Positions 1 to 5,433 of a stretch of 6,471 nucleotides of DNA are shown here, piece by piece. The position numbers and the translations under genes are program-made. Under the pieces are notes generated by a model. It was not told the DNA's origin and searched no databases. It worked only from the letters and a program-made list of their open reading frames with translations. The stretch lies in NCBI GenBank assembly GCA_003224135.1, contig QHYO01000263.1, forward strand, positions 1-6,471. Direction: 5' to 3'. Source of the DNA: Acidobacteriota bacterium. GTDB taxonomy: Bacteria > Acidobacteriota > Terriglobia > Acidiferrales > UBA7541. Position 1 is the first letter of the stretch, and every line of letters begins with the position of its first letter.

Positions 1-211
1 TCCGTTGTGAATCCATCGAAACTCTGCGTACTGAATCGACTGACCTCTCGCGCGCGCAGTGCTGGTCACCACCCCCGCTCCTGAGAACCGCCGCCTTCAG
101 CGTCTGCATTTACACCCCATGGTGCCGGCCCCCGACTTCCTCCGAAACCTCGAGGAAAGGTGCTTCGCGAACGCAGTAAAACGAAATAAAAAGAAGCTGA
201 ACGAAATCAAC

Positions 212-240
212 TTGATTTCAAGCAATCTTCGTCATATGCT
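212..240 (+). promoter_or_regulatory. Possible sigma70-type promoter for the receptor operon
   Basis: TTGATT at 212-217 and TATGCT at 235-240 are separated by exactly 17 bases, each matching the sigma70 consensus at four of six positions. The surrounding stretch from about 178 is clearly more AT-rich than the rest of the window. Transcription would begin near 247, leaving a very short leader that still includes the GGAGG ribosome binding site before the ATG at 263. Such half-matches occur by chance, so this is only a candidate. No operator or riboswitch-like structure was recognised in 1-262. Confidence 0.3.
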
Positions 241-251
241 CGCGGCCGCGC

Positions 252-256
252 GGAGG
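252..256 (+). promoter_or_regulatory. Shine-Dalgarno GGAGG that fixes the receptor start
   Basis: GGAGG at 252-256 lies six bases before the ATG at 263. It supports that ATG, which also opens a proper signal peptide, over the in-frame GTG at 59. The 68 extra codons from 59 encode a charged stretch with no signal peptide or recognisable domain. Confidence 0.75.
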
Positions 257-262
257 GGGCCG

Positions 263-3200
263 ATGAAATATCGCCGAAATCACATTTTTCTATCGATTTC
301 AATCGTTTTAATAATGCTCGCTTGCGCAGACGTTTTGCGCGCTGATGTGACCGGATCGATTCTGGGCGTGGTGCGCGACCGTAGCAACGCCGTGGTTTCC
401 GGTGCGAAAGTTGTCGCGATCAACGGGCAAACCAATTTCAAGCAAGAAACCGTTTCGGGTGCCGATGGTTCGTTTCGCATTCTGGCGCTGCCAGCCGGAA
501 TTTATAAGCTTACGGTGACAGCGACCGGATTCCGCACGTTCACCGAGACGGATATCGAAGTAAAAGTGAACGACCAGCTCCGCTTCGATGTCACGCTCGA
601 CGTTGGCAGCGTGCAGCAACAGGTCGAAATCGTCGCAAACGCCGTGCAAGTACAGACGGAAAGCACTCAGTTGGGTGATGTGATCGACTCCAAGAAGATG
701 CTGGCGCTGCCTTTGAACGGCCGCAGCTACTTAGACTTGCTCGGCTTGCAGGCTGGCGTGGTGCCCGTTACTTCCGGAAGCATCCAGCAGGATCGGCCGG
801 TCTCCGGATACATCGGAAATGAGCCCGGTCTTTCCACGCCGGGAAATCTTTCCGTGAACGGCCAGCGCGAGACCGCCAATGCGTTCCTCGTGAACGGAGG
901 CGATGTCAGTGAAGGACGCAACATGGGCGCCGGACTGGTCCCCAATCTCGATTCCGTGGAGGAATTCCGGCTCATTACCAACAGCTTCGACGCGGAATAC
1001 GGAAAGTTCAGCGGCGCGGTGATGAACGCCATTACCAAGTCTGGCACCAACGGAATTCACGGTGACGTGTTCGAATTCTTGCGGAACGATAAGTTCGACG
1101 CGCGTAGTTTCTTTGATCCGACAAAGTCGGAATTGCGCCGGAACCAGTTTGGTTATGCCGTCGGTGGCCCGTTCTGGAAAAACAAACTGTTTTGGTTTAC
1201 CGATTATCAGGGAACGAGAGAAATTCGCGGCGCCAGCACGGGCCTGGTCTCATTGCCAACTCAAGACCAGCGAAATGGCATCTTCGACCCAAGTTTTTTT
1301 AGCGATCCAGCTACCGGCGACCCCATGACCGTCAAGGGTTCCTATTGGGCGCAGGTCCTGACGAATCGTTTGAGTTCGACGACCGGGCAGACGGTGACCG
1401 ACGGGGAAGCCTATTCGACCTCTACCTGCACGACTACCGCTCAGTGCGTTTTCCCCAGTGGAACCATTCCTTCGGTCGCGTTCGCCGTGCCGGCGACAAA
1501 GATCCTGCCCTACATTCCGTTACCCAATGTTGACCCGGTTAACGGAATCTATGCCGACTCCAGTGAAAAAAGGAATATCCGCGACGACAAAGCCGGACAG
1601 CGTGTGGACTTCATTAATCAAAAAACTGGAAACTGGTCCTTCTACTACCATTTCGATGATTCGAATGTCTTGAATCCGCTCAACGCAAGCGTGCCTGGAT
1701 TCGGGAGCGTTACGCCATCTCGCGCGCAACAGTTTGTGGTCAGCAATAACAAGACAGTCGGCGCAAATGCCGTCAATCAGGTTCGCTTGAGTTTCTTCCG
1801 AACGGCCGCTCTGACCGACAAACCAAAGAGCAGCTTTGCCAACCTCTCCGATTTAGGCTTCGTCACTGGCACGGGAACCCTGGGAATAATCCCTTCGGGA
1901 CCGCCAGGATTTCCTCAGACGGTTCCGCCCCTATACTTCAACAATTTTTATCTTGGCGTGAACACGCTGACGACTTTCCAGCCCAACAATACATGGCACG
2001 TTTCCGAAGGTTTTTCGAAAATCGTCGGCCCCCATACTTTGAAATTTGGCGGTGAATTCCGCTACCTGCAAATCAATGAGCGCAACACCTGCGCACCCAA
2101 TGGAGACTTCAGTTTCGACGGCAGCGAGACCGGCACCGACTTCATCGACTTTCTCATTGGCGCGCCGGCCAACTACAATCAGTGCATCCAGCAGTTCCTG
2201 GTTTCCCGCACCCGATACGGCGGCGCCTACGGCGAATATACGTACAAGGTAGGTCCTAACCTCACTCTCAATCTGGGTGTATGCTGGGAAGTGACTATGC
2301 CATGGTATGACACGCTGGCCAAAATTGAAACCATGGTTAACAACTTCGCGCCGCGCCTCGGCATCGCTTATTCGCCCGGTTTTACAGATGGTACCCTCGG
2401 CAAGGTTTTTGGTGGGCCGGGCAAGACCAGCATCCGCGCTTCCTATGGGATTTATTACACGTCTATCGAGGATCTAAACCTGTTCTACGAAGTTGGCGAC
2501 GCGCCCTTTGGGCAGTATTGGTCGTCGCCGCAACCGACGATGTTCGATGAGCCATTTCGAACGCGCGCGGACGGAACCTCGCAGACGCAGCGTTTCCCCT
2601 TTGTCTTCCCGATTCCCGGCGACCCGGCAAACAAGACGCTCGACTACAGCAAGTACTTGCCAATTTCCTTCTCGCCAGGCTACGACATTCACAATAGGCT
2701 GCCGTATGCGGAGCACTACAACCTGTCCATTCAACGGGAGTTGTCAAAATCGACTGTCCTGACCCTGGCCTACGTCGGCACCCAGGGCCACAAGCTCATC
2801 GCGCAATATGATGCGAATCCCGGCAATGCTGCCCTTTGTCAGCAACTCAACCAAATGGGTGCTACACCTACCTGTGGGCCCCACGGTGAAAATACAACCT
2901 ACACGTTGCCCGATAGCACGCAGGTTTTTGGCACACGCGATAAGCTCGGGCCGGCCTTCGGCGACCTCAACAGCTTTACCGCCAACATTGCCAACTCGAA
3001 CTACAACGCCGGGGAAATAACCCTGGAGCGCAAGGCGAATAACGTTACATTCCTCGCCGCATACACATTTGCCAAGGGCATCGACGATTCTTCCGGCTTT
3101 GGCCAGTGGGTCAACTTCTCCAATTACAGGCTCAGCCGTTCACTCTCTGCGTACGACATTACCCATAATTTTGTGGTGAGCTACATCTGGGCGATTCCCT

Positions 3201-3697
3201 TCGACCGGGCCTTCTCTAACCTGCCCAAGCGCTTAACCCAGGGCTGGACCCTGAACGGCATTACCCGCTTTTCGGGAGGCTTGCCGGTGTCGCTTAGCCA
3301 GAGCGGAGATCAATCCCTTGTTGGCAGCGGCAACACGGATGTTCCCAATCTTGTGGGAAAAGTTCTGACTCAGAATCCCCGAAAACCCGGACCCAATGGT
3401 CCGAACACTTACTTTTTCCCGGACGCGTTTGCGTCCGGTCCGTTGGGACAGTTCGGCAACGCCAACCGCCAGTTTTTCCATGGACCTGGGCTGAACAACA
3501 CGGACTTCGGCCTTTCCAAGAGGACCATCATCAAAGAGTCCATCGCCTTCGAGGTCCGCGCTGAATTCTTCAACATCTTCAACCACGCTCAGTTCTCGAA
3601 TCCGAATGGCAATTTCAGCGATACCCTTTTCGGCGTGGTCACCAGCACCCGGATTCCTGGCCGCGAGGGACAGATCGGCGTTAAGTTTTTCTGGTAA
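263..3697 (+). CDS. TonB-dependent receptor, Oar-like, with N-terminal carboxypeptidase-regulatory-like domain
   Basis: This is an outer-membrane receptor expected to import a ligand using TonB energy; the substrate cannot be read from the sequence. The product is 1144 aa from the ATG at 263, chosen for GGAGG at 252-256. A signal peptide covers residues 1-27, with probable cleavage LRA|DVTG. Residues 28-115 are a carboxypeptidase-regulatory-like beta-sandwich (motifs SGAKVVAI, DGSFRILALPAGIYKLTV, TGFRTF). The plug is around 135-260 (LPLNGRSYLDLLGLQAGV, VNGQRETANAFLVNGGD, FDAEYGKFSGAVMNAITKSG). The beta barrel starts near 265 (FEFLRNDKFDARSFF, NQFGYAVGGP) and runs to the end, closing with GVKFFW, a typical aromatic terminal strand. 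Length is usual for the acidobacterial family. Oddities: Cys674 sits where I recall Arg in GLRWE-type strands, and a segment seems to be missing before NNFAPRLG (residue 692 onward). No clear TonB box was seen. The TPR gene starts 11 bases downstream. Confidence 0.93.
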   Translation: MKYRRNHIFLSISIVLIMLACADVLRADVTGSILGVVRDRSNAVVSGAKVVAINGQTNFKQETVSGADGSFRILALPAGIYKLTVTATGFRTFTETDIEVKVNDQLRFDVTLDVGSVQQQVEIVANAVQVQTESTQLGDVIDSKKMLALPLNGRSYLDLLGLQAGVVPVTSGSIQQDRPVSGYIGNEPGLSTPGNLSVNGQRETANAFLVNGGDVSEGRNMGAGLVPNLDSVEEFRLITNSFDAEYGKFSGAVMNAITKSGTNGIHGDVFEFLRNDKFDARSFFDPTKSELRRNQFGYAVGGPFWKNKLFWFTDYQGTREIRGASTGLVSLPTQDQRNGIFDPSFFSDPATGDPMTVKGSYWAQVLTNRLSSTTGQTVTDGEAYSTSTCTTTAQCVFPSGTIPSVAFAVPATKILPYIPLPNVDPVNGIYADSSEKRNIRDDKAGQRVDFINQKTGNWSFYYHFDDSNVLNPLNASVPGFGSVTPSRAQQFVVSNNKTVGANAVNQVRLSFFRTAALTDKPKSSFANLSDLGFVTGTGTLGIIPSGPPGFPQTVPPLYFNNFYLGVNTLTTFQPNNTWHVSEGFSKIVGPHTLKFGGEFRYLQINERNTCAPNGDFSFDGSETGTDFIDFLIGAPANYNQCIQQFLVSRTRYGGAYGEYTYKVGPNLTLNLGVCWEVTMPWYDTLAKIETMVNNFAPRLGIAYSPGFTDGTLGKVFGGPGKTSIRASYGIYYTSIEDLNLFYEVGDAPFGQYWSSPQPTMFDEPFRTRADGTSQTQRFPFVFPIPGDPANKTLDYSKYLPISFSPGYDIHNRLPYAEHYNLSIQRELSKSTVLTLAYVGTQGHKLIAQYDANPGNAALCQQLNQMGATPTCGPHGENTTYTLPDSTQVFGTRDKLGPAFGDLNSFTANIANSNYNAGEITLERKANNVTFLAAYTFAKGIDDSSGFGQWVNFSNYRLSRSLSAYDITHNFVVSYIWAIPFDRAFSNLPKRLTQGWTLNGITRFSGGLPVSLSQSGDQSLVGSGNTDVPNLVGKVLTQNPRKPGPNGPNTYFFPDAFASGPLGQFGNANRQFFHGPGLNNTDFGLSKRTIIKESIAFEVRAEFFNIFNHAQFSNPNGNFSDTLFGVVTSTRIPGREGQIGVKFFW

Positions 3698-3708
3698 TTT
3701 GGCGGCGA

Positions 3709-3984
3709 ATGGAGGCCGCTGGCATCTTTCGTGGTTTGGCCTTAACGTACACAACCACGATGGGAACTCGCCTGGATGCGTCGTTAATCTATCTTGCTAG
3801 GCCTTGGGCAATCTTGTTTGCGTTCATTCTCAGCCTGTTGTTCGCAGAACCATCTTTGGCTCAGACCGCCCAGCAATACCGCCAGCGGGCCATCGAGTTG
3901 TCCCGCGCGAGGTCCTGGGATGAAGCCATCGCAAACTACCGCAAGGCGTTGGACCTCGAGCCCAAGGATGCCCTGACACACTAG
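3709..3984 (+). CDS. TPR protein, N-terminal part (signal peptide and first TPR), ending at an in-frame TAG
   Basis: This is the 5' part of a TPR gene whose frame continues past the stop at 3982-3984. From the ATG at 3709 it gives 91 residues. A charged N-terminus precedes the hydrophobic stretch WAILFAFILSLLF, with likely signal peptidase cleavage PSLA|QTAQQ after residue 51, so the protein should be periplasmic. The first TPR follows at about residues 54-87 (AIELSRARSWDEAIANYRKALDLEP), and the second is cut at ALTH. The start is uncertain. The ATG at 3760 (residue 18) gives a more normal 34-residue signal peptide but has no Shine-Dalgarno. A GGAGG at 3711-3715 overlaps the first ATG and would suit a start near 3724, which reads ATC. 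The gene begins 11 bases after the receptor stop, suggesting cotranscription and possible translational coupling. On its own this fragment would be only a signal peptide plus one repeat, so it is best read as part of the 3709-5430 locus. Confidence 0.7.
   Translation: MEAAGIFRGLALTYTTTMGTRLDASLIYLARPWAILFAFILSLLFAEPSLAQTAQQYRQRAIELSRARSWDEAIANYRKALDLEPKDALTH
3982..3984 (+). other. In-frame amber codon interrupting the TPR gene
   Basis: The frame reads THR-HIS-TAG-ASN-LEU-ALA-LEU-ALA. Three other repeats of the same protein have His-Tyr-Asn here, with TAC at 4591, 5014 and 5320. Tyr is therefore the expected residue, and a single C-to-G change of TAC to TAG explains the stop. There is no frameshift, and both flanks remain perfectly in TPR register. 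Natural mutation, readthrough and a base-call error all remain possible. Confidence 0.9.
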
Positions 3985-3987
3985 AAC

Positions 3988-5430
3988 TTGGCGCTCGCTT
4001 TGAAATATAAGGGCGACGCGCGGCAGGCGATTGACGAATTCGAGACTACTTTGCAGCTCAAACCAAAGTGGGCGGAAGCGTACTACGGCCTGGGTGCCGC
4101 GTGGTATGACTTGCACGACCTCGGGAATGCGCTGAAGGAGCTCCGTGCCGCGATCGAACTGGATCCCAGAAACGCCGCGGCGCACCGCCTTGTGGCGCGG
4201 GTGTACTCCGAGCAGAGCGACCCACTGTCTGCAGATCGCGAACTGCGTCGTGCACTAGAATCGAAGCCCTCAGCCGAGATTTATTTCGAACTGGGGCTTA
4301 TTCAGGGACAGCTCAGCAATCTGGACCAAGCTGCGGTTGAATTTCGTCAAGCACTCCGTCTTAACCCGCGGTTTGCCTCGGCCCACAGGCTCCTCGGTGT
4401 GACATTGCGCCGCCAGGGCAGCCATGCGGGCGCCCTCGCGCAATTCCGCCGAGCCGTTGAAATCGATGCAAAGGATCCCGAAGCTCAATGCGACTTGGGC
4501 ATGGAATTGAAAACGGGCGGTGATATGGCCGGTGCGATTGCGGCGTTTCAGCGAGCGATCGCACTGAAGCCTGATTTCGAAAAGGCCCACTACAATTTGG
4601 GGATTGCGTTAAGAGCGCAAGGCCAAGCCGACGCGGGGAAGAAGGAATTGGATCAGCTCAATGCCTTGCATGACTTCCGTGCTAACCTGGCGCAGGCAAA
4701 ATTGCTTATCCTGCGGGGCGTCGAAGCGCTCAAGAATCAGAAATTGGACGATGCGTTGGCTCTTTTCCAGAAGGCGGTCGACCAGAGCCCAGAACTGCCA
4801 ACCAGTTACTACTATCTGGGCGTTGCCTATGAGCGTAAGGATGATCCCGAGCGTGCGATTGCGGCTTATCAGAAAGCCCTCGAGCTGAAACCCGATTATT
4901 CGCAAGTCCAATCGAGTTTGGGCCTTCTTTACTGGCGTCAGGACGATCACCAGCGCGCGCTCGAAGAGTTGCACCGCGCGGTGATGTCCGATCCTGATCT
5001 TCCGGAAGGACATTACAACTTTGGCCTCGCGCTGGCCCAGTCGGGGCGAGGAAACGAAGCCGCTCGTGAATTGAACGAAGCTGTCAGCCTGGATCCGAAA
5101 TACACCGATGCTCGCGTCCAATTGGGCTTGGTGCTGGGCCAGAACAACGACGCCGCCGGCGCTGCCAGCGTTTTCAGAGAACTCGTGCGTCGCGATCCGA
5201 ATTTTGCCGAGGCTCATAACAATCTCGGTCTAGTTATACTGCAGGCCGGCGACCTAAGCGCAGCCGATTCGGAATTTCGAGAGGCGCTGCGGCTCAAGCC
5301 GCTTTATGCCGAAGCGCATTACAACCTCGCATTGGCCCTGCACCAACAAGGAAAGGAGGCGGAGTCACGCGCGGAATTCAATAAAGCTTACGAAATTGCG
5401 CCGGAGCTTAGAAACGCGCTTCGCCCTTAA
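3988..5430 (+). CDS. TPR repeat protein, main (C-terminal) part
   Basis: This part has 480 codons in the same frame as the signal-peptide part at 3709-3984. It is almost entirely tandem 34-residue TPRs with the usual pattern (A-x-A-H-Y-N-L-G, then A-x-x-x-F-x-x-A-L-x-L-x-P). I count about 14 units including the interrupted one, and about 15 for the whole locus. Examples are EKAHYNLGIALRAQGQAD (near residue 198), PTSYYYLGVAYERKDDPERA (271), AEAHNNLGLVILQAGDLSAA (407) and AEAHYNLALALHQQGKEAE (441). One unit near 199-232 is degenerate at its second helix (KKELDQLNALHDF) and is followed by a short linker. TPR arrays form a right-handed superhelix that binds proteins or peptides, and there is no catalytic domain. 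Whole-locus translation would give a periplasmic scaffold of about 570 aa. The first codon, TTG at 3988, is only where the open frame resumes: no Shine-Dalgarno precedes it and the first internal ATG is at about 4501, so independent translation looks unlikely. The CBM9-like gene starts three bases after the stop. Confidence 0.85.
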   Translation: MALALKYKGDARQAIDEFETTLQLKPKWAEAYYGLGAAWYDLHDLGNALKELRAAIELDPRNAAAHRLVARVYSEQSDPLSADRELRRALESKPSAEIYFELGLIQGQLSNLDQAAVEFRQALRLNPRFASAHRLLGVTLRRQGSHAGALAQFRRAVEIDAKDPEAQCDLGMELKTGGDMAGAIAAFQRAIALKPDFEKAHYNLGIALRAQGQADAGKKELDQLNALHDFRANLAQAKLLILRGVEALKNQKLDDALALFQKAVDQSPELPTSYYYLGVAYERKDDPERAIAAYQKALELKPDYSQVQSSLGLLYWRQDDHQRALEELHRAVMSDPDLPEGHYNFGLALAQSGRGNEAARELNEAVSLDPKYTDARVQLGLVLGQNNDAAGAASVFRELVRRDPNFAEAHNNLGLVILQAGDLSAADSEFREALRLKPLYAEAHYNLALALHQQGKEAESRAEFNKAYEIAPELRNALRP

Positions 5431-5433
5431 GAA

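Noticed and set aside
1..178. Possible 3' end of an upstream gene in frame 1 (stop at 82) or frame 3 (stop near 176)
   Set aside because: The short translations show no recognisable motif and composition gives no support, so I could not call a partial gene.
59..262. In-frame GTG at 59 as the receptor start, adding 68 residues
   Set aside because: The extension is charged, has no signal peptide and would bury the true one. The ATG at 263 has GGAGG at ideal spacing and opens a signal peptide.
314..328. Lipoprotein signal in the receptor (Cys21 in IMLAC)
   Set aside because: The residue at -3 is Met, which is a poor lipobox. An AxA-type cleavage at LRA|D six residues later fits better, and TonB receptors of this type are not normally lipoproteins.
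3388..3438. The hairpins as a transcription terminator
   Set aside because: They lie well inside the coding region and lack a T-run directly after either stem.
3233..3754. Antisense open frame (173 codons) over the receptor 3' end
   Set aside because: The receptor barrel is clearly encoded on the other strand, and no domain is visible in this one.
3982..3984. TAG decoded as pyrrolysine
   Set aside because: TPR proteins are not known pyrrolysine proteins, the position calls for tyrosine, and nothing nearby suggests Pyl machinery.
4609..5217. Antisense open frame (202 codons) opposite the TPR array
   Set aside because: It is a shadow of repetitive TPR codons, with no independent start signal or domain.
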